DNA of 63,092 nt from Tepidibacillus fermentans (GCF_004342885.1 NZ_SMAB01000012.1:1-63092), one strand, 5' to 3'; shown: positions 30,613 through 42,154, counted from the stretch's first letter. The notes: generated by a model from the sequence alone, not told the origin. Numbers and translations are program-made.

Positions 30613-30864
30613 TTAACTTCTTAGTATAGCTACGGTTGATGCACCAACTTCGATCCCGCAAGCTTTACCAAGCTGTTTCATTGAATCCACATAAAAGATC
30701 GGCACCTTTTTTTCCTCAGCTAATTGAATCACTTTTTGAGTCACTCTTCTTTCGGCATCTTTTGCAACCACAATTTCTAATGCCGCATCCCTTTCAAGGG
30801 ATTTAAGAGTTTGTTTCAAGCCAATTGAAAGGTGCTTCGCCTGTTTTACTTTTTCATAAGACAT
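30613..30864 (-). CDS. rplGB: L7Ae-family K-turn-binding protein (YbxF)
   Basis: 83 residues with the L7Ae/L30e/S12e/Gadd45 fold: LSIGLKQTLKSLERDAALEIVVAKDA and the C-terminal KVPIFYVDSMKQLGKACGIEVGAST. B. subtilis YbxF binds RNA kink-turns. Its cellular target is not established. The frame opens at 30900. GGAGG 8 nt before ATG 30864 sets the start. It sits between rpoC and rpsL as in B. subtilis. Confidence 0.93.
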   Translation of the reverse strand: MSYEKVKQAKHLSIGLKQTLKSLERDAALEIVVAKDAERRVTQKVIQLAEEKKVPIFYVDSMKQLGKACGIEVGASTVAILRS

Positions 30865-30939
30865 CTTCATATCCTCCAAAGTACAGGATTCTACACACAC
30901 TTGAATATGTTATCACTTGGCAAATAAAATGTCAACGTC

Positions 30940-33900
30940 TTATGATTCAATTCCTACTTTTTCTTTTGCTACTTCTGGATCAACTTCGTTTGCTGTCTTA
31001 ATTTTGATATTTCTATATCGTGACAAACCAGTACCAGCTGGAATTAACTTACCAATAATCACATTCTCTTTCAAACCTAATAATTTATCGACCTTCCCTT
31101 TGATTGCAGCTTCCGTTAGAACTCTTGTCGTTTCTTGGAATGATGCTGCCGAAAGGAATGAATCAGTCTCAAGGGACGCTTTTGTAATTCCAAGTAATAC
31201 CGGTCTTGCAATGGCTGGTTCTTTTCCATTCATGAATGCTAATCGGTTCGCATTCTCAAATTCATGGATATCGACCATAGAACCTGGCAGAAGATCTGTC
31301 CCACCATTTTCGAGAACTCTAACCTTTCTTAACATTTGACGAACCATGATTTCGATATGCTTATCGTTAATTTCTACCCCTTGAAGGCGGTATACTTTTT
31401 GGACTTCTTGTAGGATGTAATTCTGTACCCCACGTAGTCCTTTTACTTTTAGCATTTCTTTTGGATCGATGGAACCTTCGGTTAACTCATCGCCAGCTTC
31501 CACCACATTTCCTACTGATACTCGAATACGAGAACCAAATGGAACAGAATAGACTTTGACTTCTGTTTCGCCAGTGACTTCGATCTCGCGACGATCTTTA
31601 CCATCGCGAATTTCTGTAATTGTCCCATCAATTTCAGTAATTACAGCCTGCCCTTTTGGATTTCTTGCTTCAAATAGCTCTTGGATACGCGGTAAACCTT
31701 GAGTAATATCGTCTCCTGCAACACCACCAGTATGGAACGTTCTCATGGTTAATTGCGTACCTGGCTCACCAATTGATTGGGCAGCGATTGTACCAACTGC
31801 TTCACCAATCTCAACATCTTTACCTGTCGCAAGATTACGGCCGTAACATTTTTTACATACCCCATGATGGGTACGGCAACTGAGAACCGAACGAATATTT
31901 ACAGCCTTAATTCCTGCAGATACAATTCGATCTGCCTTTTCTTCATCAATAAGTTCATTTCGTTTTACAATTACTTCATCCGTTTCTGGATGTCGTACTG
32001 TTTCTAATGCGACTCTTCCTACAATGCGGTCATACAGGCTCTCGATTACTTCTTTTCCATCACCAATGTCGGTAACGATCAGACCTTTATCCGTACCACA
32101 ATCTTCTTCACGAACAATGACATCTTGAGCTACATCAACAAGACGCCTTGTTAAGTATCCTGAGTCAGCTGTTCGTAATGCGGTATCTGCTAGACCTTTT
32201 CGAGCACCGTGGGTAGAAATAAAATACTCTAATACGGTTAAACCTTCACGGAAGTTCGATTTAATGGGTAACTCGATGATTCTACCTGATGGAGCGGCCA
32301 TCAATCCACGCATTCCTGCAAGCTGAGTAATCTGAGAAACATTACCCCGGGCTCCAGAGTTTGCCATCATATAGATCGAATTAAAACGATCCAATGAATT
32401 CATTAAGACTTCTGTAATTTGATCCTTCGCTTTGCTCCAGATTGAAATAACTCGGTCATAACGTTCATCTTCTGTAATTAATCCTCTGCGGTATTGCTTA
32501 AGTACAGCTTGAACTTTTTCTTCTGCATCACGTAGGATTTGATCCTTTTCTTTAGGTACGGTTACATCTGAGACGGAAATTGTAATACCTGCTTTTGTTG
32601 AATAAGTGAACCCAAGTTCTTTAATTTTATCTAAGATAATTGAAGTTTGAGTGGTTTGATAACGTCTAAATATCTCAGAAATAATTTGTCCGAGATAACC
32701 TTTTTTGACTGCCCCACGATTTGGAACGTTTTTAATAAACTCTTTAATGTTTACCCCTTTCTCGTAAATGAAATAATCATCAGGGGTTCCCTCAATTAAA
32801 TTTTCTTTTGTAGGGGCATTAATGTATGGAAAATCAGCTGGAAAAATTTCATTAAAAATAATTTTCCCTATTGTTGTTACTAACAAAGCGTTTTGCTGTT
32901 TTTCCGTAAAACTTGTCTTTTTTAATGATTTAACTGGAATGACAACCCGTGATTGAAGTGTCGCATACCCATTTTGATAAGCAGCGATCGCTTCATTCAG
33001 ATCACGTAGGATCATTCCCTCACCTTTTGCTCCTTCTTTTTCAATAGTTAAATAGTAACAACCTAAAACCATATCTTGAGAAGGAGTAACAACTGGTTTC
33101 CCATCTTTTGGGTTCAAAATATTATGCGCTGCTAACATGAGAAGACGCGCTTCTGCTTGTGCTTCAGCAGATAAAGGAACGTGAACAGCCATCTGGTCAC
33201 CGTCAAAGTCGGCATTATACGCCGTACATACTAATGGGTGGAGTTTAATTGCCCGTCCTTCCACTAAAGTAGGTTCAAAAGCTTGAATTCCTAAGCGGTG
33301 AAGAGTGGGTGCACGGTTCAGTAGGACTGGATGCTCTTTAATCACTTCTTCAAGAACATCCCAAACATCTGGGCTTACCCTTTCAACTTTGCGTTTTGCA
33401 CTCTTAATATTATGGGCGATTCCTTTGCTCACTAATTCTTTCATCACAAAGGGTTTAAATAGTTCTAATGCCATTTCTTTTGGTAAACCACATTGATACA
33501 TCTTTAAGTTCGGTCCAACTACGATAACGGAGCGACCAGAGTAATCAACCCTTTTACCAAGTAAGTTTTGACGGAAACGTCCCTGTTTTCCCTTTAACAT
33601 ATGGCTTAAAGATTTTAACGGACGGTTTCCAGGCCCCGTAACTGGACGCCCACGACGACCGTTATCGATTAAAGCATCAACAGCTTCCTGAAGCATCCGT
33701 TTTTCATTTTGCACAATAATATCTGGTGCACCTAAGTCTAATAACCGTTTTAATCGGTTATTACGGTTGATGACTCGACGATATAGATCATTCAAATCAG
33801 ATGTCGCAAATCTACCACCATCTAGCTGAACCATCGGCCGAAGTTCTGGCGGGATGACTGGAAGAACATCGAGGATCATCCAAGACGGCTTATTTTCAGA

Positions 33901-34554
33901 GCTTCGAAATGCCTCTAGTACTTCTAGCCGCTTAATAATCCGATTTCTTCTCTGACCTTGTGCATTATTTAATTCTTCTTTCAGTAAATTTACTTCTTTG
34001 TCTAAGTCGATACTCTCTAGAAGCTTTTTGATTGCTTCCGCACCCATCCCAGCAGAAAAAGACTGTCCATACTTTTCACGATAAGAACGATATTCTTTTT
34101 CTGATAGTAATTGTTTCTTTTCTAACGGCGTGTCTCCAGGATCGGTAACAACGTAAGAAGCAAAATAAATGACTTCCTCTAATGATCTTGGTGACATATC
34201 AAGAACAAGCCCCATTCGGCTGGGAATTCCTTTAAGATACCAAATATGAGAAACTGGGGCAGCTAATTCAATGTGTCCCATTCTCTCACGACGAACTTTT
34301 GATTTTGTTACCTCAACTCCGCATCGATCACAAACAACACCTTTATAGCGTACACGCTTGTACTTTCCACAATGACATTCCCAATCTTTCGTTGGTCCGA
34401 AGATCTTTTCGCAGAATAGACCTTCTTTTTCTGGTTTTAGGGTTCGGTAGTTAATGGTTTCAGGCTTTTTCACTTCTCCATAAGACCAAGATCGGATTTT
34501 TTCTGGAGAAGCTAATCCTATTTTCATATATTCGAAATTGTTCACATCCAACAA
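30940..34554 (-). CDS. rpoC: RNA polymerase beta' subunit
   Basis: 1204 residues. N-terminal zinc site ([20 protein letters not shown]), clamp region, the catalytic Mg-binding [12 protein letters not shown] loop, the trigger loop region ([28 protein letters not shown]) and a second zinc cluster ([11 protein letters not shown]). Wild-type appearance throughout and no frameshift. 53 bp after rpoB. Confidence 0.99.
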   Translation of the reverse strand: MLDVNNFEYMKIGLASPEKIRSWSYGEVKKPETINYRTLKPEKEGLFCEKIFGPTKDWECHCGKYKRVRYKGVVCDRCGVEVTKSKVRRERMGHIELAAPVSHIWYLKGIPSRMGLVLDMSPRSLEEVIYFASYVVTDPGDTPLEKKQLLSEKEYRSYREKYGQSFSAGMGAEAIKKLLESIDLDKEVNLLKEELNNAQGQRRNRIIKRLEVLEAFRSSENKPSWMILDVLPVIPPELRPMVQLDGGRFATSDLNDLYRRVINRNNRLKRLLDLGAPDIIVQNEKRMLQEAVDALIDNGRRGRPVTGPGNRPLKSLSHMLKGKQGRFRQNLLGKRVDYSGRSVIVVGPNLKMYQCGLPKEMALELFKPFVMKELVSKGIAHNIKSAKRKVERVSPDVWDVLEEVIKEHPVLLNRAPTLHRLGIQAFEPTLVEGRAIKLHPLVCTAYNADFDGDQMAVHVPLSAEAQAEARLLMLAAHNILNPKDGKPVVTPSQDMVLGCYYLTIEKEGAKGEGMILRDLNEAIAAYQNGYATLQSRVVIPVKSLKKTSFTEKQQNALLVTTIGKIIFNEIFPADFPYINAPTKENLIEGTPDDYFIYEKGVNIKEFIKNVPNRGAVKKGYLGQIISEIFRRYQTTQTSIILDKIKELGFTYSTKAGITISVSDVTVPKEKDQILRDAEEKVQAVLKQYRRGLITEDERYDRVISIWSKAKDQITEVLMNSLDRFNSIYMMANSGARGNVSQITQLAGMRGLMAAPSGRIIELPIKSNFREGLTVLEYFISTHGARKGLADTALRTADSGYLTRRLVDVAQDVIVREEDCGTDKGLIVTDIGDGKEVIESLYDRIVGRVALETVRHPETDEVIVKRNELIDEEKADRIVSAGIKAVNIRSVLSCRTHHGVCKKCYGRNLATGKDVEIGEAVGTIAAQSIGEPGTQLTMRTFHTGGVAGDDITQGLPRIQELFEARNPKGQAVITEIDGTITEIRDGKDRREIEVTGETEVKVYSVPFGSRIRVSVGNVVEAGDELTEGSIDPKEMLKVKGLRGVQNYILQEVQKVYRLQGVEINDKHIEIMVRQMLRKVRVLENGGTDLLPGSMVDIHEFENANRLAFMNGKEPAIARPVLLGITKASLETDSFLSAASFQETTRVLTEAAIKGKVDKLLGLKENVIIGKLIPAGTGLSRYRNIKIKTANEVDPEVAKEKVGIES

Positions 34555-34607
34555 AGGGCATACCTCCCTTATTTATATGGTCAAGAAAAGACTTTTTGAC
34601 CTATTCA

Positions 34608-37600
34608 CTAATCTTCATTTACTTCTAAATGTAAAGTCAGATTATCAGTGTGGCGATCATCATCATCGTCAAATTCTTTCATCTCGATTTCTTCTTCGTT
34701 CTCTGAAAGAATTTTTACATCCATTCCTAAGCTTTGTAATTCTTTGATCAGAACTTTGAATGATTCTGGTACGCCTGGCTCTGGAACATTTTCACCTTTA
34801 ACGATCGCTTCATATGTCTTGACACGACCAACAACATCATCTGATTTAACCGTTAGAATTTCTTGAAGTGTATATGCTGCCCCATATGCTTCAAGAGCCC
34901 AAACCTCCATCTCACCGAAACGCTGTCCACCAAATTGCGCTTTACCGCCAAGTGGTTGTTGTGTAACAAGAGAGTAAGGTCCTGTAGAGCGTGCGTGGAT
35001 CTTATCATCAACCATATGTGCCAATTTGATCATATACATAACACCAACGGTAACCCTTCTTTCAAAAGGTTCCCCTGTACGTCCGTCATAAAGGATCGTT
35101 TTACCATCTCGGTCAAAACCTGCTTCTTCCATCGCATCAAAGACATCGTTTTCTCTCGCGCCATCAAAGACAGGTGTAGCCACATGAATACCTAACGCTT
35201 TGGCAGCCCAACCCAAATGGACCTCCAATACTTGCCCGATATTCATCCTTGATGGAACTCCTAATGGATTGAGTACAACATCCACCGGCCTTCCATCTGG
35301 TAAAAATGGCATATCTTCTTCTGGGAGAATTCTTGCGATAACCCCTTTATTACCGTGTCGTCCTGCCATTTTATCCCCCTGAGATATTTTCCTCTTTTGC
35401 GCAATATAGACACGAACCAGTTGATTCACTCCTGGGGGCAATTCATCGCCATTCTCACGTGTAAAAACTTTGACATCAACAACGATACCGTCCGTACCAT
35501 GAGGAACACGTAAAGAGGTATCCCGTACTTCACGAGCTTTTTCACCAAAGATCGCATGTAACAATCGTTCTTCAGCTGTTAGTTCTGTAACTCCCTTTGG
35601 TGTTACCTTACCAACCAAAATATCCCCCGGGCGAATTTCGGCACCAATACGGATAATTCCTCGTTCATCAAGATTTTTTAAAGCTTCCTCACCTACATTT
35701 GGTATATCTCTTGTAATCTCTTCTGGTCCAAGCTTAGTATCCCTTGCCTCAGACTCATACTCTTCAATATGAATAGAGGTATAAACATCTTCTTTTACCA
35801 ATCGCTCACTTAAGAGGATTGCATCTTCATAGTTATAACCTTCCCAAGTCATGAAAGCAACGACAACGTTACGACCTAATGCAATTTCTCCCTGCTCAGT
35901 AGAAGGTCCATCAGCAATAATATCCCCTGCTTTTACAACATCACCTTTGCGTACAATCGGACGCTGATTAATGCAAGTTCCTTGGTTGGAACGCATGAAT
36001 TTATGAAGTTTATACTTATCAAGATCACCCTTAACAACTTTGCCATCGATCACTTCTTGCCTGCGAATCCAGATTGATCTCGCATCGACATACTCTACTA
36101 CGCCATCATGTTTTGCAATCACACATACTCCGGAATCTTTTGCCGCCTTATGCTCCATTCCAGTACCAACTAATGGAGCTTCCGGAACCAGTAAAGGAAC
36201 AGCTTGACGTTGCATGTTCGACCCCATTAGTGCGCGGTTTGAGTCGTCATTTTCTAGGAATGGAATCATCGCAGTAGCAACAGATACGACTTGTTTTGGA
36301 GAAACGTCCATCAAGTCGACCCTTTCTTTCGCCGCAATAATATTCTCATCTTTATAGCGAGCGATAACCTCATCCTCTAAGAAATGACCTTCTTCATCTA
36401 CTTTTGCATTTGCTTGAGCAATGACGTAATTATCTTCTTCATCTGCCGTAACATATACAATCTCATTTGTTACTCGATGGGTTTCAGGGTCTACTTTACG
36501 ATAAGGTGCCTCAATAAAACCATATTCATTGACCCTCGCAAAAGTAGAAAGTGAGTTAATCAAACCAATGTTTGGACCTTCAGGAGTTTCGATCGGACAC
36601 ATTCTACCATAATGGGAATGGTGAACGTCCCGAACTTCAAATCCAGCCCGCTCTCTCGTTAATCCTCCAGGTCCTAATGCACTAAGACGTCGTTTGTGAG
36701 TTAACTCAGCTAATGGGTTGGTTTGATCCATAAATTGGGATAACTGACTACTTCCAAAGAATTCTTTAATCGAAGCAATTACAGGTCGAATATTGATTAA
36801 GGCTTGAGGTGTGATCATGTCTGCATCCTGAATGGACATTCGTTCCCGAACGACACGTTCCATTCGTGATAAACCAATGCGGAATTGATTTTGTAATAAC
36901 TCTCCAACAGAACGCAAACGGCGATTACCTAAATGGTCAATATCGTCCGTATCTCCTACTCCATATAACAAATTAATAAAATAGTTAATGGACGCAATAA
37001 TATCTGCTGGAGTAATATGTTTCACACTTTTATCCACTACTCGGTTAGAGATAACTTTAACAATGTGCCCATCCTCGTTAGGAGAAAAGACGTTGATCGA
37101 TTGTAGAGGGATTGTTTCTTCAACCACTCCACCTCTAGGATCATAGTTCACATAATTCACACCGTTTTCTAAAGCAGGCAAGATTTTATCAAGAAGACGA
37201 CGGTCGACAATTTGTCCTGCTTCGGCAATAATCTCACCTGTTGTCGGATCGACAAGCGTCTCTGCAAGTCGTTGATTAAACAAGCGATTTTTAATATGGA
37301 GCTTTTTATTGATTTTATAACGACCTACTTCGGCGAGATCATATCGCTTTGGGTCAAAGAAACGGGAGACTAATAAACTCTTTGCATTTTCAACGGTAGG
37401 AGGTTCTCCTGGCCGCAAACGTTCATAAATTTCAATTAAGGCTTTTTCTACGGAATCGGTGTTGTCTTTATCTAAAGTGTTACGAATATATTCGTTATCA
37501 CCCAATAGGTCGATAATTTGCTCATTTGTTCCAAACCCTAATGCACGGAGTAAAACCGTTACCGGTAATTTTCTTGTACGGTCAATGCGTACATAAATGA

Positions 37601-38132
37601 TGTCTTTCGCATCAGTTTCTAATTCCAACCATGCACCTCGGTTAGGAATAATCGTAGAAGTAAAGGTCTTTTTACCATTTTTATCTACTTTTGTACTAAA
37701 GTAGACACTTGGCGAACGAACAAGTTGGCTGACGATTACCCTTTCAGCACCATTGATAATAAAGGTACCTGTTTCCGTCATCAATGGGAAATCTCCCATA
37801 AAGACTTCCTGTTCTTTTACTTCACCTGTTTCTTTGTTGATTAATCGCACCTTTACCCTTAAAGGAGCAGCATAGGTTACATCGCGTTCTTTCGCATCAT
37901 CTACAGTGTACTTTGGCTCGCCTAAGCTGTAGTCAATAAATTCGAGGATTAGATTTCCTGTAAAATCTTGAATTGGTGAGATGTCTTTGAATAATTCTCT
38001 TAAACCTTTCTCTAAGAACCATTCATAAGACTTTTTTTGAATTTCAATCAAATACGGGATCTCTAAAACCTCTTCAATCCTTGCATAGCTTCTGCGCTGT
38101 CTACGGCCATACTGCACAAGTTTTCCCGCCAA
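34608..38132 (-). CDS. rpoB: RNA polymerase beta subunit
   Basis: 1174 residues. The rifampicin-binding cluster ([31 protein letters not shown]) is wild type. [13 protein letters not shown] and the C-terminal beta-anchor region are present, plus an acidic Asp-rich tail (EFDDDDDRH). A GTG at 38141 opens the frame but overlaps the Shine-Dalgarno AAGGGG. TTG 38132 is 8 nt beyond it and matches the known TTG start in B. subtilis. Confidence 0.97.
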   Translation of the reverse strand: MAGKLVQYGRRQRRSYARIEEVLEIPYLIEIQKKSYEWFLEKGLRELFKDISPIQDFTGNLILEFIDYSLGEPKYTVDDAKERDVTYAAPLRVKVRLINKETGEVKEQEVFMGDFPLMTETGTFIINGAERVIVSQLVRSPSVYFSTKVDKNGKKTFTSTIIPNRGAWLELETDAKDIIYVRIDRTRKLPVTVLLRALGFGTNEQIIDLLGDNEYIRNTLDKDNTDSVEKALIEIYERLRPGEPPTVENAKSLLVSRFFDPKRYDLAEVGRYKINKKLHIKNRLFNQRLAETLVDPTTGEIIAEAGQIVDRRLLDKILPALENGVNYVNYDPRGGVVEETIPLQSINVFSPNEDGHIVKVISNRVVDKSVKHITPADIIASINYFINLLYGVGDTDDIDHLGNRRLRSVGELLQNQFRIGLSRMERVVRERMSIQDADMITPQALINIRPVIASIKEFFGSSQLSQFMDQTNPLAELTHKRRLSALGPGGLTRERAGFEVRDVHHSHYGRMCPIETPEGPNIGLINSLSTFARVNEYGFIEAPYRKVDPETHRVTNEIVYVTADEEDNYVIAQANAKVDEEGHFLEDEVIARYKDENIIAAKERVDLMDVSPKQVVSVATAMIPFLENDDSNRALMGSNMQRQAVPLLVPEAPLVGTGMEHKAAKDSGVCVIAKHDGVVEYVDARSIWIRRQEVIDGKVVKGDLDKYKLHKFMRSNQGTCINQRPIVRKGDVVKAGDIIADGPSTEQGEIALGRNVVVAFMTWEGYNYEDAILLSERLVKEDVYTSIHIEEYESEARDTKLGPEEITRDIPNVGEEALKNLDERGIIRIGAEIRPGDILVGKVTPKGVTELTAEERLLHAIFGEKAREVRDTSLRVPHGTDGIVVDVKVFTRENGDELPPGVNQLVRVYIAQKRKISQGDKMAGRHGNKGVIARILPEEDMPFLPDGRPVDVVLNPLGVPSRMNIGQVLEVHLGWAAKALGIHVATPVFDGARENDVFDAMEEAGFDRDGKTILYDGRTGEPFERRVTVGVMYMIKLAHMVDDKIHARSTGPYSLVTQQPLGGKAQFGGQRFGEMEVWALEAYGAAYTLQEILTVKSDDVVGRVKTYEAIVKGENVPEPGVPESFKVLIKELQSLGMDVKILSENEEEIEMKEFDDDDDRHTDNLTLHLEVNED

Positions 38133-38313
38133 GATTTTCACCCCTTAGACCAGAGTTCTTTATCACAAAAAAATAAAAATGGGTTAAAGAAACCTCATTT
38201 TTTAAAACTCATATAATATTGATTTTTAACAAAAATCAACTAAACCATTCCTTAATATGTATATTTTGAAATATTAAATCTACGTTACAATATTTAGACT
38301 ATAGCATTTTTGT

Positions 38314-38342
38314 ATATTACCATAATTAAAAAAGTAAGTCAA
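38314..38342 (-). promoter_or_regulatory. Sigma-A promoter of rpoB-rpoC
   Basis: -35 TTGACT (38337-38342), 17-bp spacer, -10 TAATAT (38314-38319), followed by an A/T-rich leader of about 175 nt before rpoB. Confidence 0.85.
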
Positions 38343-38359
38343 TGCTTGAATTTTAAAAA

Positions 38360-38977
38360 TTATTTACTTTTAGTGGATCGAATGATAGAATACCCTTTAC
38401 TTCTTTCAACCTCTTCGACGGTCGAAAATAACGATTCTAACTTCTTCATTGCCGAAGGGGCTCCCTGCTTTTTTTGAATTACGATCCAAAGTTCCCCACC
38501 TTCTTTTAAATGAAACAAAGAATCTTCAAAAAGTGAATAAACAATTGATTTCCCAGCTCGAATAGGTGGGTTCAATAATACCAGATCAAAATCATCACGT
38601 CTCACGTTTTGAAACCCATTACTTTGATAAACCTCTATCAATATATTCTCATTTATATTTTTCCGATTGTGTTCAACATTATATTTTGCTAGTTCGATGG
38701 CTCTCTCATTTATATCGACCATATGAACAAGACCTTTTTCAATGACAGAGGCAGAAACAATTCCAACTGGTCCATATCCACAGCCTAAATCTAAGATCTT
38801 TGTAGATTGAGGAAACTGGACGGTTTCGATCAGCAAAGCTGTTCCAAAATCTACTCTCTTTTTGGAAAAGACCCCCGAATCCGTTTTGAATTGAAACTTT
38901 TTCCCATAGAAATTCGCTTCAATAAATCTTTCATCATGTGCCACGTGAGGGTTTTGACTATAGTAGTGTTCATTCAT
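38360..38977 (-). CDS. rsmC: RsmC-like class I methyltransferase (YbxB)
   Basis: 205 residues. SAM-binding ILDLGCGYGPVG, acidic loop MVDINERAIELA and the N6/N2-methyltransferase NPPI motif (LLNPPIRAG). RsmC makes m2G1207 in 16S rRNA in E. coli; the same activity is likely but unproven in Firmicutes. GGGAG lies 8 nt before ATG 38977, which is preferred to the upstream TTG. It sits between rplL and rpoB as in B. subtilis. Confidence 0.9.
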   Translation of the reverse strand: MNEHYYSQNPHVAHDERFIEANFYGKKFQFKTDSGVFSKKRVDFGTALLIETVQFPQSTKILDLGCGYGPVGIVSASVIEKGLVHMVDINERAIELAKYNVEHNRKNINENILIEVYQSNGFQNVRRDDFDLVLLNPPIRAGKSIVYSLFEDSLFHLKEGGELWIVIQKKQGAPSAMKKLESLFSTVEEVERSKGYSIIRSTKSK

Positions 38978-39054
38978 ATCATATTCTCCCAATAAGACAA
39001 AAAATATACATCAGTATTATACCCATCTTAACAAACAAATTTACAATGCAAATA

Positions 39055-39083
39055 AAAACCCGCTGGCTTATCAGCGGGTTTTT
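39055..39083 (-). terminator. Terminator of rplJ-rplL
   Basis: AAAACCCGCTG/CAGCGGGTTTT stem with a 6-nt loop and T5 tail, 15 bp after the rplL stop. T-rich on both sides, so bidirectional in principle. Confidence 0.9.
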
Positions 39084-39097
39084 GATCATGTTGTCGA

Positions 39098-39463
39098 TTA
39101 TTTAACTTCAACAGAAGCTCCAGCTTCTTCAAGTTTAGCTTTGATAGATTCAGCTTCTTCTTTAGAAACTTTCTCTTTAACTGGTTTTGGAAGGTTGTCA
39201 ACAAGATCTTTTGCATCTTTTAATCCAAGGCCAGTAATTTCACGAACTACTTTGATTACGTTGATCTTAGAAGAACCAGCATTTGCTAAGATTACATCGA
39301 ATTCAGTTTGTTCTTCAACAGCTTCTGCTGCAGCAGCACCACCAACAACTGCTACAGGAGCAGCCGCTGTTACACCAAACTCTTCCTCAATTGCTTTTAC
39401 TAAATCATTTAATTCAAGAACAGACATGTTTTTAATCGCTTCAATAATTTGTTCTTTCGTCAT
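39098..39463 (-). CDS. rplL: 50S ribosomal protein L7/L12
   Basis: 121 residues. N-terminal dimerisation helices ([27 protein letters not shown]), an Ala-rich hinge ([16 protein letters not shown]) and a C-terminal factor-binding domain with [21 protein letters not shown]-type helices (here [14 protein letters not shown]). It recruits EF-Tu and EF-G to the stalk. Confidence 0.98.
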   Translation of the reverse strand: MTKEQIIEAIKNMSVLELNDLVKAIEEEFGVTAAAPVAVVGGAAAAEAVEEQTEFDVILANAGSSKINVIKVVREITGLGLKDAKDLVDNLPKPVKEKVSKEEAESIKAKLEEAGASVEVK

Positions 39464-39522
39464 TATATGAACCTCCTATAATTAATTTTAATCTGATGTT
39501 TTAACATGATAACCTTTGTAAA

Positions 39523-40017
39523 TTATGCTTCTTGTTCTTTCTTTTCAGCCACTGCCTTAACAGCAAGAGCCATATTACGCATAGGTGCTTGTAATACACT
39601 AAGTAACATAGAAAGTAAACCTTCACGAGATGGTAAGGAAGCTAACGCTTTAACTTCATTAACATTTACGATTCTTCCTTCTAATACCCCTGCTTTAACT
39701 TCTAGTGCTTCATGTTTTTTTGCAAAATCAACGATAATTTTTGCAGGAGCTACTACATCCTCGTTACTGAATGCAATAGCTGTAGGACCTGTTAAAAATT
39801 CATCGAGGCCAGTTAGATCAGCTTCAGCAGTTGCACGGCGAACTAATGTATTTTTTAATACTTTAAATTCAACGCCTGCTTCACGTAAGTTTTTTCTTAA
39901 TTCAGTCACTTCTGCAACATTTAAACCGCGATAGTCAGTAACAATCGTGGTTTTACTATTGCGTAATTTTTCAACAATCTCAGCTACTAATTGTTGTTTT
40001 TCCTCGCGTACACCCAC
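39523..40017 (-). CDS. rplJ: 50S ribosomal protein L10
   Basis: 164 residues. 23S-binding N-terminal domain ([23 protein letters not shown]-type region) and a C-terminal helix that binds L12 dimers. The L10-L12 complex represses this operon through the leader just upstream (40020-40187). Confidence 0.98.
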   Translation of the reverse strand: MGVREEKQQLVAEIVEKLRNSKTTIVTDYRGLNVAEVTELRKNLREAGVEFKVLKNTLVRRATAEADLTGLDEFLTGPTAIAFSNEDVVAPAKIIVDFAKKHEALEVKAGVLEGRIVNVNEVKALASLPSREGLLSMLLSVLQAPMRNMALAVKAVAEKKEQEA

Positions 40018-40019
40018 GT

Positions 40020-40187
40020 TTCACACCTCCTATGATTGTGATGATCACCGAGACAGCCAAGCACATAAAAAAGGCCTCCGCAAACAGCGAAGGCACACGA
40101 TACCCGAAGAATATCTGATTACCTCGGTAGGAAATTAAGCCAAATGGCACCTACTGTCTACGGTATAGCTATCTTATAAAATTGACG
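40020..40187 (-). ncRNA. L10 leader (rplJ-rplL autoregulatory RNA)
   Basis: The leader carries the conserved segments ACCGTAGACAGTAGGTG and CCTACCGAGG that form the L10-binding stems in Firmicutes. It then has an attenuator-like hairpin GCCTTCGC-TGTTT-GCGGAGGC with a T6 tail (40067-40094), which would stop transcription ahead of rplJ. Binding of L10(L12)4 is the established control for this family. Confidence 0.85.
40067..40094 (-). terminator. Attenuator terminator in the L10 leader
   Basis: 8-bp GC-rich stem (40074-40081 with 40087-40094), 5-nt loop, then CTTTTTT on the minus strand. Confidence 0.75.
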
Positions 40188-40193
40188 ATATTT

Positions 40194-40222
40194 ATATTAA
40201 CATAGGGAAACCAAGAAGTCAA
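40194..40222 (-). promoter_or_regulatory. Sigma-A promoter of rplJ-rplL
   Basis: -35 TTGACT (40217-40222), 17-bp spacer, -10 TAATAT (40194-40199), directly after the rplA stop codon and directly before the L10 leader. Confidence 0.8.
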
Positions 40223-40228
40223 AAACCA

Positions 40229-40918
40229 TTATTTCACAACTTTAGCAAGATTGATTTTAACTCCTGGCCCCATTGTTGAGCTAATCGTTACGTTACGAAC
40301 GTATTGACCTTTTGCCGCAGCTGGTTTGACCTTAACCAATGTATCAATAATCGTTTGTAAGTTCTCAAGTAATTTTTGACTATCAAAAGAAACTTTACCG
40401 ATTGGTGCATGAATATTTCCAGCCTTATCAACACGGTACTCAATTTTACCAGCTTTAATCTCATTTACAGCTTTTGCAACATCAAATGTTACTGTTCCTG
40501 TTTTAGGGTTTGGCATTAGGCCTTTTGGTCCTAAAACACGACCAAGTTTACCTACTGAAGCCATCATATCAGGTGTAGCAACAACGACATCAAATTCGAA
40601 CCAACCTTGTTGGATCTTGTTGATATAGTCCTCATCACCAACATAATCAGCACCTGCGGCTTCAGCCTCTTTAGCTTTTTCACCTTTTGCAAACACTAAT
40701 ACTCTTTGTGTTTTACCAGTACCATGTGGTAATACGACTGCACCACGAATTTGTTGATCAGCTTTTTTAGGGTCAACACCTAAGCGAACTGCAACCTCTA
40801 CAGTTTCATCAAACTTAGCCTTAGAAATCTTTTTTACAAGTTCAATCGCTTCTATTGGATCATAAGCCTTTTCGCGATCGATTTGTTTTAAGGCTTCTAA
40901 ATACTTTTTACCCGCCAT
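40229..40918 (-). CDS. rplA: 50S ribosomal protein L1
   Basis: 229 residues. Two-domain L1 with [20 protein letters not shown] start and the signature [21 protein letters not shown]1 forms the mobile stalk that moves E-site tRNA, and in other bacteria it represses rplK-rplA translation. Preceded by a candidate L1-binding motif (40937-40962). Confidence 0.98.
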   Translation of the reverse strand: MAGKKYLEALKQIDREKAYDPIEAIELVKKISKAKFDETVEVAVRLGVDPKKADQQIRGAVVLPHGTGKTQRVLVFAKGEKAKEAEAAGADYVGDEDYINKIQQGWFEFDVVVATPDMMASVGKLGRVLGPKGLMPNPKTGTVTFDVAKAVNEIKAGKIEYRVDKAGNIHAPIGKVSFDSQKLLENLQTIIDTLVKVKPAAAKGQYVRNVTISSTMGPGVKINLAKVVK

Positions 40919-40936
40919 ATCAATTTTCCTCCTTTT

Positions 40937-40962
40937 GTGGTTTTTGCGGTTAAACCTCCCAC
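40937..40962 (-). promoter_or_regulatory. Candidate L1-binding mRNA motif upstream of rplA
   Basis: Minus strand GTGG-GA-GG-loop-CC-GCAAAAA-CCAC (outer GTGG/CCAC stem, inner GG/CC stem), ending 19 nt before the rplA start. It has the same architecture as the motif upstream of rplK. L1 is known to bind mRNA sites that mimic its 23S site; assignment here is by pattern and position. Confidence 0.5.
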
Positions 40963-40964
40963 TA

Positions 40965-40996
40965 TTTGGGGTTGGTCCATTTGAACCAACCCCAAA
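40965..40996 (-). other. Perfect 12-bp hairpin between rplK and rplA
   Basis: TTTGGGGTTGGT pairs perfectly with ACCAACCCCAAA around an 8-nt loop, next to the L1-like motif. The minus-strand T run precedes the hairpin rather than following it, so it is not a terminator in the direction of transcription. A processing or stability element is possible. Confidence 0.6.
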
Positions 40997-41002
40997 AAAA
41001 CA

Positions 41003-41428
41003 CTAGTCTTCAATAACAATGCCCATACTACGTGCTGTACCTTCTATCATGCGCATAGCCGCTTCAACATTAGCAGCATTTAGATCAGGCATCTTTTGTT
41101 CAGCAATTTCGCGAACTTTTGAACGTTTCACAGTAGCTACTTTCTTCCTGTTTGGCTCACCAGATCCACTTTCAATACCTGCAGCTTTTTTCAATAAGAC
41201 AGCAGCAGGTGGAGTTTTTGTAATAAATGTAAAAGATCTATCTTCATATACAGTTATTTCAACAGGAATGATCAACCCTGCATCATCAGCAGTACGAGCA
41301 TTGAATTCTTTACAGAATCCCATGATATTCACTCCTGCTTGACCAAGCGCAGGACCAACTGGTGGTGCTGGGTTTGCTTTTCCAGCAGGAATCTGTAGTT
41401 TCACGATTTTAATGACCTTCTTTGCCAT
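41003..41428 (-). CDS. rplK: 50S ribosomal protein L11
   Basis: 141 residues. [20 protein letters not shown] start and the proline-containing N-terminal domain that binds thiostrepton and triggers RelA. C-terminal rRNA-binding domain with [20 protein letters not shown]. The frame extends to 41479, but AAGGAGG and the family length place the ATG at 41428. Confidence 0.98.
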   Translation of the reverse strand: MAKKVIKIVKLQIPAGKANPAPPVGPALGQAGVNIMGFCKEFNARTADDAGLIIPVEITVYEDRSFTFITKTPPAAVLLKKAAGIESGSGEPNRKKVATVKRSKVREIAEQKMPDLNAANVEAAMRMIEGTARSMGIVIED

Positions 41429-41453
41429 GCGACACACCTCCTTAGTCCAGAAT

Positions 41454-41479
41454 GTGGTTAACGGGTTATTCCCTCCCAC
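41454..41479 (-). promoter_or_regulatory. Candidate L1-binding mRNA motif upstream of rplK
   Basis: Minus strand GTGG-GA-GGG-AATAA-CCC-GTTAA-CCAC, about 25 nt before the rplK start. Same outer and inner stem plan as the copy before rplA. Consistent with L1 feedback on rplK-rplA translation. Confidence 0.55.
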
Positions 41480-41509
41480 TTACATCAAATCCCATTTTTG
41501 AACGGGAGA

Positions 41510-41515
41510 ATTATA
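41510..41515 (-). promoter_or_regulatory. Weak promoter candidate for rplK-rplA
   Basis: A perfect -10 TATAAT in the nusG-rplK spacer, 82 bp before rplK. The -35 region is poor (TAAATT at 17 bp), and an overlapping TTGAAA-17-TAAATT pair is an alternative. Confidence 0.35.
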
Positions 41516-41584
41516 TAAGCATACCAAATTTAAATTTACCATAATAGTAAATTTATTTCAACTTATCTATGTTCGTGGGATTGA

Positions 41585-42118
41585 TTAAATTTTTTCAACC
41601 TGATCGAAATCTAATTCCACAGGTGTTTCTCTACCAAACATGTTGACTAACACTTTAATCTTATGTTTCTCCATATTGATCTCTTCAATATGACCAACAA
41701 AATTTTGAAATGGACCTTCAATGACTTTCACATTCTCTTTTAGCTTAAAGTCAACTTTTGGTCGAATTTCTTCCATGCCCATTTGTTTTAAAATCGCTTT
41801 TGCTTCTTCATCTAATAAGGGAGTCGGTTTGGAACCAGCGCCTGATGAACCTACAAAACCAGTTACTCCAGGCGTATTACGAACAACATACCAAGAGTCA
41901 TCGGTCATGATCATTTCAACAAGAACATAGCCTGGGAATACCTTTCTCATCACAGACTTTTTCTTGCCATCTTTATTCTCAATCTCTTCTTCCACAGGAA
42001 CTAAGACGCGAAAAATCTTATCTTCCATTCCCATCGATTCAACTCTTTTTTCTAAATTGGTTTTCACTTTGTTCTCATACCCTGAATAAGTATGAACAAC
42101 ATACCATTTCTTTTCCAT
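41585..42118 (-). CDS. nusG: Transcription elongation factor NusG
   Basis: 177 residues. NGN domain (KKWYVVHTYSGYENKVKTNLEKR...FPGYVLVEM) and C-terminal KOW domain (VKVIEGPFQNFVGHIEEIN). It links RNA polymerase with the ribosome (through S10) or Rho, and in Bacillus promotes pausing. Confidence 0.98.
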   Translation of the reverse strand: MEKKWYVVHTYSGYENKVKTNLEKRVESMGMEDKIFRVLVPVEEEIENKDGKKKSVMRKVFPGYVLVEMIMTDDSWYVVRNTPGVTGFVGSSGAGSKPTPLLDEEAKAILKQMGMEEIRPKVDFKLKENVKVIEGPFQNFVGHIEEINMEKHKIKVLVNMFGRETPVELDFDQVEKI

Positions 42119-42154
42119 ACAGATTTGGACGCTTGTCCTTATCCCCCTTTTCGA

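Noticed and set aside
34608-38132. Possible rifampicin-resistance change in rpoB, and similar checks of rpsL, rplD and rplV
   Set aside because: The resistance segments ([33 protein letters not shown]4 and L22 tunnel loops) read as wild type.
40965-40996. Hairpin with A/T run as rplK terminator
   Set aside because: The U run precedes the stem in the direction of transcription, so it cannot be an intrinsic terminator for rplK.
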